DNA of 64,000 nt from Polynucleobacter sp. JS-JIR-5-A7. Lineage in GTDB: Bacteria > Pseudomonadota > Gammaproteobacteria > Burkholderiales > Burkholderiaceae. Below, piece after piece: positions 16,822 to 25,437 of this stretch (position 1 is its first letter; each line of letters opens with the position of its first letter). The stretch lies in contig NZ_CP061308.1 of NCBI RefSeq assembly GCF_018687935.1, positions 1,792,048 to 1,856,047 on the forward strand, in the 5' to 3' direction. Below the pieces are notes generated by a model. That model was not told the origin of the DNA. It did not search any database and saw only the letters and a program-made list of their open reading frames with translations. The translations under genes and the position numbers were made by a program.

Positions 16822-16829
16822 TCACCTCC
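16822..16829 (-). promoter_or_regulatory. strong ribosome binding site in the argF leader
   Basis: GGAGGTGA on the minus strand, complementary to the anti-Shine-Dalgarno sequence over eight bases. Its spacing (7 bases) fits the ATG at 16814 and not the argF start at 16734 or the in-frame ATG at 16806. It therefore points to translation of the small upstream ORF. Confidence 0.6.
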
Positions 16830-16885
16830 GGCTGTTAAGCTAGAGGGCTTAGCAATACGATTCTTACGAACTTCTTTACGCCAAC

Positions 16886-17200
16886 TTGAACCACAAAAAG
16901 CTTTTCATTCAAGGCATCAACACTTCTGGCAAACCATTTCGGCCCAGTGATTGGGCGGAGCGTCTTTGCGGGGTAATGGCTACGTTTCGCCCTCCAGGAG
17001 ATTCTGGAGACCCTCGCTTCACTTATTCGCCCTATGTCAGACCAGTGCTAATTGCAAAAGTGAAATGCGTTGTTATCGATACTAGACTAGGTGACCTCGA
17101 TCCAAGAGCGCTCGACTTTGTCATGAACTTTGCCAAAGACAACAGTCTACCGATTGAAGAGGCCTGTGAGTTTGAACCCAAACCCCAAACCCAGTCCTAA
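16886..17200 (+). CDS. DUF3579 family protein
   Basis: A 104-residue protein of the DUF3579 family, common in betaproteobacteria and of unknown function. The characteristic segment KPFRPSDWAERLCGVMATF is near the N-terminus, followed by PYVRPVLI and the DLDPRALDFVMNFAKDN region. The start is probably TTG at 16886, since there is no ATG between the upstream stop (16850-16852) and the conserved block; no clear ribosome binding site supports it. It diverges from argF and shares about 150 bases of upstream region with it. I can say nothing about its role. Confidence 0.8.
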   Translation: MNHKKLFIQGINTSGKPFRPSDWAERLCGVMATFRPPGDSGDPRFTYSPYVRPVLIAKVKCVVIDTRLGDLDPRALDFVMNFAKDNSLPIEEACEFEPKPQTQS

Positions 17201-17231
17201 AAACAAAAACCCGCTCTGATAAGGAGCGGGC
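17201..17231 (-). terminator. terminator of rpsT
   Basis: Read on the minus strand, CCCGCTC and GAGCGGG (17210-17216 and 17224-17230) form a stem followed by TTTTTGTTTTT. It lies about 45 bases after the rpsT stop codon. On the plus strand there is no T-run, so DUF3579 is not clearly terminated here. Confidence 0.85.
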
Positions 17232-17275
17232 TTAGGTCGAAATGATGATTCGACCAGCCTAAAACTTTTACTGAA

Positions 17276-17542
17276 TTACGCTGCCATCGCCTTGATAGCT
17301 GCAGATAAACGTGACTTTTGACGTGCTGCAGTATTTTTGTGAGCAATCTTTTTGTCAGCAATCTTGTCGATAGTTGCTTGAGTTGCTGCGAACACTTTCG
17401 CTGCAGCAGCTTTATCACCAGTATCGATCGCCTTACGCACTGCCTTGATGGAAGTACGAAGCTTTGAACGCAAGCTGGAATTGTGCTCGTTCTGTTTTAC
17501 TGCCTGGCGTGCGCGCTTACGCGCTTGTGCTGTATTGGCCAT
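17276..17542 (-). CDS. rpsT: 30S ribosomal protein S20
   Basis: Small-subunit protein that binds 16S rRNA. The 88 residues begin MANTAQARKRARQAVKQNEH and end SRLSAAIKAMAA, as in the family; the composition is alanine- and lysine-rich and all helical. It stands alone between its terminator and a leader of up to about 150 bases shared with the divergent murJ. The rpsT-murJ divergent pair is common in betaproteobacteria. No ribosome binding site beyond a weak AGG is visible, and S20 synthesis is known to be autoregulated in E. coli. Confidence 0.97.
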   Translation of the reverse strand: MANTAQARKRARQAVKQNEHNSSLRSKLRTSIKAVRKAIDTGDKAAAAKVFAATQATIDKIADKKIAHKNTAARQKSRLSAAIKAMAA

Positions 17543-17693
17543 CTTTAAACCTTGCCTCTATAAATTGCAAAATGCGATTAGTTAAAAATCTCGCGGACTT
17601 GCCAGATTCATAAGCAAGCTCGCCAAAACCCAAGATTTTACCTGAAAGGGGCAAAAAAGCCCAGTCCACCCATAAATAGGTGAAAATCGGCTC

Positions 17694-19247
17694 ATGAACC
17701 TGCTTTCTACCGCCGCCAAGGTTAGTTCCCTGACCATGCTTTCCCGTATTACGGGGCTGCTGCGGGAGACCCTGATCGCACGTAGTTTTGGGGCCTCAGA
17801 GTGGACAGACGCGTTTAATGTGGCTTTTAGGCTACCGAATTTGCTGCGCCGGCTTTTTGCCGAAGGGGCCTTTTCCCAGGCTTTTGTACCCATTTTGGGG
17901 GAAATCTCCACAAATGAGGACCAAAATAAGGCCAAAATCCTCATTAATGCGGTCGCTACGCTCTTATTTTGGGCCTTGTTGCTGACGGTACTCCTGGGAG
18001 TCATCGGCGCCCCCTTGCTCATTTTGGTGATTGCTACAGGCTTTTCCGGTGGACCAGCCTATGACGCCAGCGTTGTCATGACCCAAATCATGTTTCCCTA
18101 CATTGGGCTCATTTCCATGGTCTCTCTGTCCGCTGGGATTTTAAATACCTATCATCGCTTTGCGATTCCCGCTTTTACCCCTGTTTTACTCAACCTGGCT
18201 TTAATCGGTAGCGCCCTCTTTTTGGCGCCCCACATAGAGCAACCCATTTATGCATTAAGCATTGGCGTTCTGTTGGGCGGCGTTTTGCAATTAGCCATTC
18301 AAATTCCGGCGCTTGCTCGTCTTGGTCTTTTACCGCGCATTGGTTTATTGCCTGGTGCCATCAAAGCAGCAATCAGCAATCCTGATGCTCGGCGCGTTCT
18401 CAAGCTAATGGGGCCAGCAGTCTTTGCTGTATCGGTTGCGCAAATCTCTTTAATCATCAACACCAATATCGCATCGCGCTTACAAGCGGGTAGCGTCTCT
18501 TGGCTCTCTTATGCCGATCGTTTAATGGAGTTCCCAACTGCCCTACTTGGAGTTGCATTGGGTACAGTGTTGCTACCCAGTTTGAGTAAAGCCAATGCCA
18601 AAAATGACTTAACGCATGCAGGCGAATTACTCATTTGGGGATTACAACTTACCTTCTTGCTTGCAGCACCTGCCGCCATTGCACTCTTTATTTTTGGCGA
18701 GCCCTTAGCTGCTGTTTTGTATCACTATGGAAAATTTAATGCGCTGGATGTCTTAATGACGCAACGTGCCTTAGCAGCCTATGGCGTTGGTCTGATAGGC
18801 CTAATCCTCGTCAAGATTTTGGCGCCCGGGTTTTATTCCCGCCAAGACATTCGGACTCCAGTGAAGATTGGCTTGTTCGTGCTGGTAGCTACGCAGCTGG
18901 CTAACCTGGTATTCGTGCCCTGGCTTGGTCATGCCGGCCTGGCTCTATCAGTTGGCGCTGGCGCCTGTCTGAATGCTGCCCTGCTCTGGGTTGGGCTGCA
19001 TAAACGGGGCGCACTCCCAAGCGCCTCCTGGGCAAAGTATTTGGGACAACTCTTGCTGGCTTTAATTCCCTTTGCGGCAGTGCTTTTTTATGCGGCAAAT
19101 GCGCATAACTGGATCACCCTCCAGGCCGAACCCTGGATCCGCATTGGTCTATTGGCGATGTGGCTGGCTGCCGCAGCCTTGGTTTACTTTGGCGCCCTCG
19201 CTTTAGTCGGAATTCGCTGGCAAAAATTCTTGCGTCATGCAAAATAG
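17694..19247 (+). CDS. murJ: lipid II flippase MurJ
   Basis: Inner-membrane MOP-superfamily protein that moves lipid II to the periplasmic face for peptidoglycan synthesis. The 517 residues contain about 14 hydrophobic segments. Signature residues are seen in SRITGLLRETLIARSFGAS and in the N-terminal segment FRLPNLLRRLFAEGAFSQAFVP. The start is the ATG at 17694 (MNLLSTAAKVSSLTMLSRI), matching homologues. Its stop lies 5 bases before the SirB1-like gene ATG, so both are probably cotranscribed. Confidence 0.96.
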   Translation: MNLLSTAAKVSSLTMLSRITGLLRETLIARSFGASEWTDAFNVAFRLPNLLRRLFAEGAFSQAFVPILGEISTNEDQNKAKILINAVATLLFWALLLTVLLGVIGAPLLILVIATGFSGGPAYDASVVMTQIMFPYIGLISMVSLSAGILNTYHRFAIPAFTPVLLNLALIGSALFLAPHIEQPIYALSIGVLLGGVLQLAIQIPALARLGLLPRIGLLPGAIKAAISNPDARRVLKLMGPAVFAVSVAQISLIINTNIASRLQAGSVSWLSYADRLMEFPTALLGVALGTVLLPSLSKANAKNDLTHAGELLIWGLQLTFLLAAPAAIALFIFGEPLAAVLYHYGKFNALDVLMTQRALAAYGVGLIGLILVKILAPGFYSRQDIRTPVKIGLFVLVATQLANLVFVPWLGHAGLALSVGAGACLNAALLWVGLHKRGALPSASWAKYLGQLLLALIPFAAVLFYAANAHNWITLQAEPWIRIGLLAMWLAAAALVYFGALALVGIRWQKFLRHAK

Positions 19248-19252
19248 AATGT

Positions 19253-20095
19253 ATGCCAACACAACAACTCGACTATTTCACTTCATTAGTTGCTGAAGAC
19301 GAACACTTTCCATTAACGGAAGCTGCCATCGCGGTAGCACAACATGCCTATCCAGATTTAGATGTGCAAGGTGTACTCGATCACCTCGATGAGTTAGGCA
19401 ATAAATTAAAAACACGCATTACGCCAGATACTGCGCCGATGCAACGCTTACAAATTCTGAAGCACTTCTTTTATTCCGAGTTAGGCTTTGGTCCAAACCC
19501 GAATGATTTCTACGCACCCGAAAATTCGTATTTGCACTATGTGCTCGAAAATCGCAGAGGTATTCCTATCTCACTAGCGATTTTGATGATCGAGCTAGGC
19601 CAGCAAATTGGTTTGAAGATTCGTGGTGTGTCATTCCCCAATCACTTCATGATGCGTATTTCATTACAACAGGGTGAAATCATCATGGATCCGTTGACTG
19701 GTGATTCACTTTCGAAGAATCAATTACAAGAGATGTTGGACCCCTACCTTGACGCCAAAGGCTATCGCGGTGAGCTCAGTCTTCCTCTTAACGTCTTCCT
19801 GCGGGCCTCTAGTCCAAGAGAGATCTTGTCGCGCTTCCTCAGAAACCTCAAAATGATCTACTCCGAGCATGAGCGCTGGGAGCGCTTACTGGGCATTCAA
19901 GAGCGCTTGGTCATTTTATTGCCCGATTCGGTTGAGGAAATTAGAGATCGCGGCTTGATCTTTGCGCAACTAGAGTATTTACGCCCTGCTATAGCCGATA
20001 TGCATCGCTATCTCAGTGAAGCGCCTGAAGCGGAAGACGCTAGCGACATTCGCGAACACATTGCCACTTTAGAAAGTCAAACCAAGCTGCACTAA
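19253..20095 (+). CDS. SirB1 family protein (transglutaminase-like with TPR region)
   Basis: A 280-residue protein of the SirB1 family: an N-terminal transglutaminase-like fold, including ENSYLHYVLENRRGIPISL and GVSFPNHFMMR, followed by a C-terminal helical repeat region (about residues 185-280). The family includes E. coli YchA/SirB1; the molecular role is unclear. The ATG at 19253 is chosen because homologues begin near the DYF segment and the frame upstream is murJ sequence. It starts 5 bases after murJ and converges with dedA, 29 bases away, with no clear terminator between. Confidence 0.85.
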   Translation: MPTQQLDYFTSLVAEDEHFPLTEAAIAVAQHAYPDLDVQGVLDHLDELGNKLKTRITPDTAPMQRLQILKHFFYSELGFGPNPNDFYAPENSYLHYVLENRRGIPISLAILMIELGQQIGLKIRGVSFPNHFMMRISLQQGEIIMDPLTGDSLSKNQLQEMLDPYLDAKGYRGELSLPLNVFLRASSPREILSRFLRNLKMIYSEHERWERLLGIQERLVILLPDSVEEIRDRGLIFAQLEYLRPAIADMHRYLSEAPEAEDASDIREHIATLESQTKLH

Positions 20096-20124
20096 GTTAA
20101 TGATTCAGTTTTGTTTGACTTGAT

Positions 20125-20772
20125 TTAATTTTTCTTGCGTTGAAAAATTTTATAGAGCGCAGCTAAAACGGCTGGTATCGCTGCTGCACCAATACCCACT
20201 AGTACTATCACATTTAAGTTTTGACGTATCACTGGAATATTTCCAAAGAAATATCCTGCAATCACCAAGCCAAAGACCCAGAGCACAGCGCCAGTGATAT
20301 TGAATAACTGAAAGCGTGAGAAATTCATTTCCGAGACACCAGCAACAAAGGGTGCGAAGGTTCTGATGATGGGTAAAAAGCGTGCAACGATGATGGTTTT
20401 GCCGCCATGCTTTTCATAAAAAGCATGGGTCTTGAGTAAAGCGCCTTGGTCAATCCAGCGTGATTGACTACTAAATACTTTCTTACCAATCCAACGGCCA
20501 ATGAAGTAGTTCACTGTATTGCCAGCTATTGCTGCAATCAACAAACCAATACACAAAGTCCAAATGTTGAAGTGCTCGGTTGCACAGTAAGCACCCGCAA
20601 TAAACAAAAGAGAATCCCCTGGGAGGAAGGGGGCGATAACCAGGCCAGTTTCTGCAAACACAATCGCAAACAGCAAGCCATATGCCCAAGGACCATATTG
20701 CGAGATCACAACATCCAAATGACGATCAATATGTAGCAATAAATCGCTTAATTGCAAAAGGGTATCAATCAA
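20125..20772 (-). CDS. DedA family membrane protein
   Basis: Inner-membrane protein of the DedA/SNARE-associated family, which includes undecaprenyl-phosphate and phospholipid flippases. The FLPGDSLLFIAGA and RFLPIIRTFAPFVAG segments with their conserved acidic and arginine residues are present. Several transmembrane stretches span the chain and the C-terminus is basic. Start: an ATG at 20829 overlaps the miaA promoter, but GGAG followed 6 bases later by TTG at 20772 gives the family-like start (M)IDTLLQLSDLLLH and 215 residues, so I prefer TTG. It diverges from miaA. Confidence 0.88.
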   Translation of the reverse strand: MIDTLLQLSDLLLHIDRHLDVVISQYGPWAYGLLFAIVFAETGLVIAPFLPGDSLLFIAGAYCATEHFNIWTLCIGLLIAAIAGNTVNYFIGRWIGKKVFSSQSRWIDQGALLKTHAFYEKHGGKTIIVARFLPIIRTFAPFVAGVSEMNFSRFQLFNITGAVLWVFGLVIAGYFFGNIPVIRQNLNVIVLVGIGAAAIPAVLAALYKIFQRKKN

Positions 20773-20792
20773 CTTGCACTCCAAAGATAGGT

Positions 20793-20822
20793 TTGATGCG
20801 GATATTAACAGGCTCTTATAAT
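20793..20822 (+). promoter_or_regulatory. promoter of miaA
   Basis: TTGATG (20793-20798) and a perfect TATAAT (20817-20822) are separated by 18 bases. Transcription would begin near 20829, which is inside or at the first possible ATG (20828) and 26 bases before the second in-frame ATG (20855). Confidence 0.6.
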
Positions 20823-20854
20823 GGATCATGCAATCTGAACCCTACATTCAGCCT

Positions 20855-21832
20855 ATGCAGTCATCAGAAGTCAATCCCATACTCTGTATTGTGGGGCCTA
20901 CTGGTGCAGGCAAAACCTATCTCGCCATGTCTTTAGCTGAACATGCTAAATCGATTGGCCTGACCATCGAACTCATCAGTATGGACTCTGCATTAGTCTA
21001 TCGCGGCCTTGATATTGGCAGTGCCAAACCTAGCAAAGCAGAACAAGCTGCAGTGATTCATCACCTGATCGATATCCTGGAGCCGATAGAGGTTTATTCC
21101 GCAGCTCGATTTGCCAAAGATGCAAAACGACTTTGTGAAGAAATTCGTAATAGAGGCAATATTCCGGTAGTAGTTGGTGGAACCATGCTGTATTGGAGAG
21201 CTTGGGCGCATGGCCTTTCTACTTTACCAACAGCAAATCCTGAGATTCGTTCCCGCATAGACGAGGAAGGCAAGACTCTAGGTTGGCCCGCGATGCACAC
21301 CAAGTTGGCCAAGGTAGACCCGGAAACTGCTGCTCGCCTAAAGCCCAATGATTCACAACGAGTGCAGCGTGCGCTAGAGGTATTTGAAATTACTGGCAAA
21401 CCGATGTCGGCATTGCTCGCAGATTCACCTAGCGAAGATGGCAGAGAAGGATCGGCGATTCCTGCCTGGATTCATCTAGTATCCCTAGAACCAAGTGATC
21501 GCAAACGCTTGCATCAAAATTTAGAAAAACGGTTTGACGAAATGTTGCTTGCAGGATTTTTAGATGAAGTCAAAGCTCTACGAAATAATTCTGCGTTACA
21601 TGCGGATCTGCCAGCCATTCGGTCGGTCGGTTATCGACAGGCTTGGGAATATCTCAACGGAGAAATCGACGCTGAGCAAATGCGCTACAAAGCATTAGCA
21701 GCAACCAGGCAACTTGGAAAGCGCCAACTGACATGGCTCAGAGCCATCGCCGGCAGAAGCACCTTCGACCCCTTTAAACCAGCAGAGCTTAAGGCCGCAT
21801 TGGATTACTGCAAAAGTCATTTGAAGAAGTAG
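20855..21832 (+). CDS. miaA: tRNA dimethylallyltransferase
   Basis: Transfers a dimethylallyl group to A37 of tRNAs reading UNN codons. The Walker A loop GPTGAGKT lies at residues 14-21 and the DSALVYRGLDIGSAKP segment follows. Near the C-terminus DLPAIRSVGYRQAWEYL and RQLGKRQLTWLR are typical. From the ATG at 20855 it has 325 residues. The frame also has an ATG at 20828, but the TATAAT box only 5 bases before that codon makes it unlikely unless the message is leaderless. It converges with purM, 15 bases apart, with no terminator visible. Confidence 0.94.
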   Translation: MQSSEVNPILCIVGPTGAGKTYLAMSLAEHAKSIGLTIELISMDSALVYRGLDIGSAKPSKAEQAAVIHHLIDILEPIEVYSAARFAKDAKRLCEEIRNRGNIPVVVGGTMLYWRAWAHGLSTLPTANPEIRSRIDEEGKTLGWPAMHTKLAKVDPETAARLKPNDSQRVQRALEVFEITGKPMSALLADSPSEDGREGSAIPAWIHLVSLEPSDRKRLHQNLEKRFDEMLLAGFLDEVKALRNNSALHADLPAIRSVGYRQAWEYLNGEIDAEQMRYKALAATRQLGKRQLTWLRAIAGRSTFDPFKPAELKAALDYCKSHLKK

Positions 21833-21847
21833 GTTTGCAGCGATCGT

Positions 21848-22900
21848 TTAGATCACAATCGTTTGTGGTGCACCCTGAGGGCGCTCAAGCACTTCACCAA
21901 CTGTCCAAGCTTTTAAGCCATGTGCAGTTAATGATTTGATTGCAGCATCCGCTTGGGCTGGAGCAACAATCACCACCATACCAATACCGCAGTTAAATAC
22001 TCGCACCATCTCCGCATCAGCCACCCCGCCCTTCATCTGTAACCAGCGAAAGAGTTCTGGCATTTGCCAACTGTCACGATGTAAAACTGCTTGCGTATTT
22101 TCTGGCAAGACACGTGGCACGTTATCCACTAAGCCGCCACCCGTGATGTGCGCCATCCCTTTGACATCAATCTCAGAAATTAATTTCAGAAGCGGCTTCA
22201 CATAAATTTCAGTCGGCGCCATCACCACATCGCCTAATGAGCGACCACCTAAATCATCAGTAGGTTTTGCACCAGCACGTTCAATAATTTTGCGTACCAA
22301 AGAATAACCATTGGAATGAGCGCCGCTGGAACCAATTGCCAACACCACATCTCCTGGAACAATGGTATTTCCTGTAATAATTTTAGATTTCTCAACTGCA
22401 CCTACTGCAAAACCAGCCAAGTCATATTCACCTGGAGGGTACATGCCTGGCATTTCTGCAGTCTCACCACCGATCAATGCGCAGCCAGATAATTCACAGC
22501 CTGTGGCAATGCCACCAACGACAGTAGCTGCTGTATCTACCGTCAGCTTGCCGCAAGCAAAATAATCCAAGAAGAAGAGTGGTTCAGCGCCTTGGACCAA
22601 AATATCATTGACGCTCATCGCCACCAAGTCCTGGCCGATCGTATCGTGACGATTCCATTCAAATGCCAAGCGTAGCTTTGTACCCACACCATCGGTACCG
22701 GATACCAAAACAGGCTCTTTATAGCGCTTAGGCACCTCAAATAAAGCACCAAAACCACCAATTCCGGCCAAAACACCTTCCCGCATAGTCTTTTTAGCCA
22801 AAGGCTTGATCCGGTCTACCAAGGCATCGCCAGCATCAATATCAACGCCCGCATCACGGTAAGAAAGGCCTTTTGAGGAAGAGTGAGTAGGTGAAGTCAT
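21848..22900 (-). CDS. purM: phosphoribosylformylglycinamidine cyclo-ligase (AIR synthetase)
   Basis: Closes the imidazole ring of AIR in purine synthesis, using ATP. The N-terminal part reads LSYRDAGVDIDAGDALVDRI, and the SGTDGVGTKLRLAF, GGETAEMPGMY and HITGGGLVDNVPRVLP segments of the family are all present. The length, 350 residues, is normal. Its ATG is about 70 bases from the divergent AI-2E-family gene. The same purM / permease / hda arrangement is found in many betaproteobacteria, where the permease and hda form one unit. Confidence 0.97.
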   Translation of the reverse strand: MTSPTHSSSKGLSYRDAGVDIDAGDALVDRIKPLAKKTMREGVLAGIGGFGALFEVPKRYKEPVLVSGTDGVGTKLRLAFEWNRHDTIGQDLVAMSVNDILVQGAEPLFFLDYFACGKLTVDTAATVVGGIATGCELSGCALIGGETAEMPGMYPPGEYDLAGFAVGAVEKSKIITGNTIVPGDVVLAIGSSGAHSNGYSLVRKIIERAGAKPTDDLGGRSLGDVVMAPTEIYVKPLLKLISEIDVKGMAHITGGGLVDNVPRVLPENTQAVLHRDSWQMPELFRWLQMKGGVADAEMVRVFNCGIGMVVIVAPAQADAAIKSLTAHGLKAWTVGEVLERPQGAPQTIVI

Positions 22901-22972
22901 GTCTGAGCTGGAATATTAGTAAAAATTGCTACTGGGTCAGTAGAATCATTGAATTCTAGAGGATTACTAGTA

Positions 22973-23962
22973 ATGGCTGAAATTTTTACCCCTTTTCTGA
23001 CTGCATTCATTCTGGCATATGCCTTAAGACCCCTTTGCCTGTGGATGGAAAGGCGTCACCTTCCTAGGGCCTTAGCTGCAGCATTGGCCATGCTCATTGG
23101 TTTGAGCCTGGTTTTCTTTATTTTTGGTCTGTTGATTAGTCTTCTGAAATTCGAAATTCCCTTAATTAAGGCGCAGCTCCCAGAATGGATTGCCAATACC
23201 CAAGCCTGGCTTGGGCCTAAGTTGACTGAGCTTCATATCAATATTGATTGGGGGAACCTCAAAACCAGTGTTACCCAAAAAATCACTGAGCACATTAACG
23301 ATAACGCTGACACTCTCATTAGCAACACACTGGATACCGTATTGGTATCTGGCAGCTCGGTTATCGCAGGCTTTGTAAATGGCGTATTAATTATTTTTGT
23401 GATGTTTTATTTGCTGATCGATTGGGATCATTTTTTCAGCCTTCTCAAAAATACCGTTCCACTCCGCGCGCAAGAAACCGTCCATCACTTAGCGATGCAT
23501 ACCGATGGCTTACTTTCACAATATCTGCGTGGCATGTTGATTGTGATTTCCATCATGACTATTTTCTATGGAGTGGGCTTGAGCATAGTCGGAATAAAGG
23601 GTGCCGTTGCGCTAGGTGTCTTTACTGCCCTCATGATTGTGATTCCTTACATTGGGATCGCCCTTGGTTTAACTCTGGCAATTCTTTCTGCGCTCTTGCA
23701 ATTCGGCCTTGGCGCCCAACTTATTGGGGTGCTCCTTGTGTTTGGGCTTGGGCAATTTTTAGAAGGGTTCTTCTTAACGCCACGCCTAGTTGGTGAGCGC
23801 ATTGGGCTACACCCTGTTGGAGTGGTATTTGCCTTGCTGCTCTTTGGAAAACTCTTTGGCTTCTTTGGCGTCCTATTGGCTTTACCAATCAGCGCAGTGA
23901 GCTTGGTGCTAGTGCAATACCTTTGGTCTGTTTATACGCAAAGCTCTTGGTATCAAAAATAA
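22973..23962 (+). CDS. AI-2E family transporter / permease, N-terminus short
   Basis: Polytopic membrane protein of the AI-2E transporter (PerM/YdiK/TqsA) superfamily. The FTPFLTAFILAYALRPL entry motif, the central FVMFYLLIDWDHFF, and the C-terminal YIGIALGL and EGFFLTPRLVGERIGLHP blocks are characteristic. From the ATG at 22973 (AGAGGA 9 bases upstream) it has 329 residues; a TTG at 22949 would add eight. Either way the first transmembrane helix usually seen before the TPF motif is missing or much shortened. It ends 10 bases before hda. The substrate is unknown; some relatives act on autoinducer-2 or sodium. Confidence 0.85.
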   Translation: MAEIFTPFLTAFILAYALRPLCLWMERRHLPRALAAALAMLIGLSLVFFIFGLLISLLKFEIPLIKAQLPEWIANTQAWLGPKLTELHINIDWGNLKTSVTQKITEHINDNADTLISNTLDTVLVSGSSVIAGFVNGVLIIFVMFYLLIDWDHFFSLLKNTVPLRAQETVHHLAMHTDGLLSQYLRGMLIVISIMTIFYGVGLSIVGIKGAVALGVFTALMIVIPYIGIALGLTLAILSALLQFGLGAQLIGVLLVFGLGQFLEGFFLTPRLVGERIGLHPVGVVFALLLFGKLFGFFGVLLALPISAVSLVLVQYLWSVYTQSSWYQK

Positions 23963-23972
23963 TTTCGCTTGA

Positions 23973-24737
23973 ATGAATACGCCCTCGCTTCCAAGACAAT
24001 TCGCTTTAGACATCAGTCACACACCCAAAGCAAGTCTCGACAATTATCTGCCTAGCCAAGACCTCGCTCTTCTGTCGACACTACAAACACTTTGTAGCTC
24101 TTGGAAAGAATCATCCGAATCATCCGAATCAATACCAAACAATCCTCTGAATCACCGCTGGATGTATTGGTGGGGACCTGAGGGCTCTGGTCGCACGCAT
24201 TTGCTCACAGCAATGACGAGTGCAGCTGATGATGCCGGCCTTGAATCTTTCTCTCTCAATCCGAATGAGCCAATCTCTTGGGTGCGCCTTGAGGAAAAAT
24301 TGCCAAGCCTCACCCAAAGTAATGCCCCTTCAGTTATCACCATAGACGATGTGGATCGTTTAGATGAGCGTTTAGTTGGAGCACTCTTTCGCATACTGAA
24401 CGAGGTGCAAGCCAGTAAGAATATTCACATCTTCATGGCTGGCAACGAGGCCCCTGCCAACCTGACGCTCCGGGAAGACCTCAGGACACGCCTAGGATGG
24501 GGTTTGGTCTACCAAACCCAACTTTTAGACGATGATGAGAAAATACAAGCCTTAGAGCAAGCAGCCAAAGCTCGAGGACTAGTTCTATCCCCAGACGTAT
24601 TGCCATGGTTGTTAAACCGTTTTTATCGCGATATGCCCAATTTGATGGCCCTCATGGATGCTTTGGACGCCTATTCATTAGAAACAAAACGTGCTGTAAC
24701 CTTGCCACTAGTACGCGAGCTCTTGCAGCCTAAATAA
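23973..24737 (+). CDS. hda: DnaA regulatory inactivator Hda
   Basis: AAA+ protein that, with the sliding clamp, stimulates ATP hydrolysis on DnaA and prevents re-initiation. The N-terminus contains the clamp-binding pentapeptide-like QFALD (9-13). The nucleotide loop reads GPEGSGRT (68-75), with arginine in place of the usual lysine, as in E. coli Hda. ITIDDVDRL is the Walker B segment, and ALFRILNEVQ and LGWGLVYQT follow. At 254 residues it is slightly long because of a serine/glutamate-rich insert near residue 45-55, encoded by a 9-base tandem repeat at 24111-24128. The permease-hda-HAD order suggests one operon. Confidence 0.9.
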   Translation: MNTPSLPRQFALDISHTPKASLDNYLPSQDLALLSTLQTLCSSWKESSESSESIPNNPLNHRWMYWWGPEGSGRTHLLTAMTSAADDAGLESFSLNPNEPISWVRLEEKLPSLTQSNAPSVITIDDVDRLDERLVGALFRILNEVQASKNIHIFMAGNEAPANLTLREDLRTRLGWGLVYQTQLLDDDEKIQALEQAAKARGLVLSPDVLPWLLNRFYRDMPNLMALMDALDAYSLETKRAVTLPLVRELLQPK

Positions 24738-24756
24738 TTTATTCAATATTCCATTT

Positions 24757-25437
24757 GTGACCCAGCTAGCCCTTTTCGATTTAGATCACACCTTACTACC
24801 CTGCGATAGCGATTATGAGTGGGGTCAATTTTTAGCGCGTATTGGCGTTGTCGACAGTGCAGACTATGCGCACCAAAATGATCGCTTCTATCAAAACTAC
24901 AAAGATGGCACGCTTGATATTCATGAATTTCTACGCTTTGCTTTAAAGCCTCTGTCTCAGCACTCCCGTGCACAATTAAAAGAATGGCACGACCAATTCA
25001 TGGAAGAAGTGATTCATGGGCAGCTGCGTCAAAAAGCAATTGATTTGGTAAAGCAGCATCAAGATGCTGGAGACTTGTGTTGCGTTGTCACTGCAACCAA
25101 TAGCTTTGTTACCCGTCCGATTGTTGAAAGCTTTGGGATTGAACACCTCATTGCTACAGAGCCAGCAACCAGCAGTGAGAGCCCTTTAGCGAATTTCACA
25201 GGCGAAGTGAAAGGTATTCCAAATTTTCGTGAAGGCAAAATTCAGAATGTGCAGGATTGGCTGGCAAAACAGAAGCTTGCCTTGGGCGCATTGCCGCGGA
25301 GTTATTTCTACTCTGACTCCATGAACGACTTACCCTTAATGGAGCAAGTCAGCCATCCAGTTGCCACCAATCCAGATGATCGCCTTCGTAGTGAAGCTCA
25401 AAAGCGCAACTGGCCTATTCTTGAGCTGTTTGCATGA
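24757..25437 (+). CDS. HAD-IB family phosphatase (SerB-like hydrolase)
   Basis: Haloacid dehalogenase superfamily hydrolase of subfamily IB. Motif I reads FDLDHTLL (residues 7-14), with nucleophile and acid Asp; motif II is the VTATNSF threonine region; motif III/IV reads YFYSDSMNDLPLME. The product is 226 residues and starts with GTG at 24757; the sequence reads from MTQLALFDLDHTLL. Homologues act on phosphoserine or similar phosphomonoesters, but the substrate here cannot be told. It lies 20 bases after hda and its stop overlaps the pcnB ATG by 4 bases (ATGA). Confidence 0.88.
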   Translation: MTQLALFDLDHTLLPCDSDYEWGQFLARIGVVDSADYAHQNDRFYQNYKDGTLDIHEFLRFALKPLSQHSRAQLKEWHDQFMEEVIHGQLRQKAIDLVKQHQDAGDLCCVVTATNSFVTRPIVESFGIEHLIATEPATSSESPLANFTGEVKGIPNFREGKIQNVQDWLAKQKLALGALPRSYFYSDSMNDLPLMEQVSHPVATNPDDRLRSEAQKRNWPILELFA

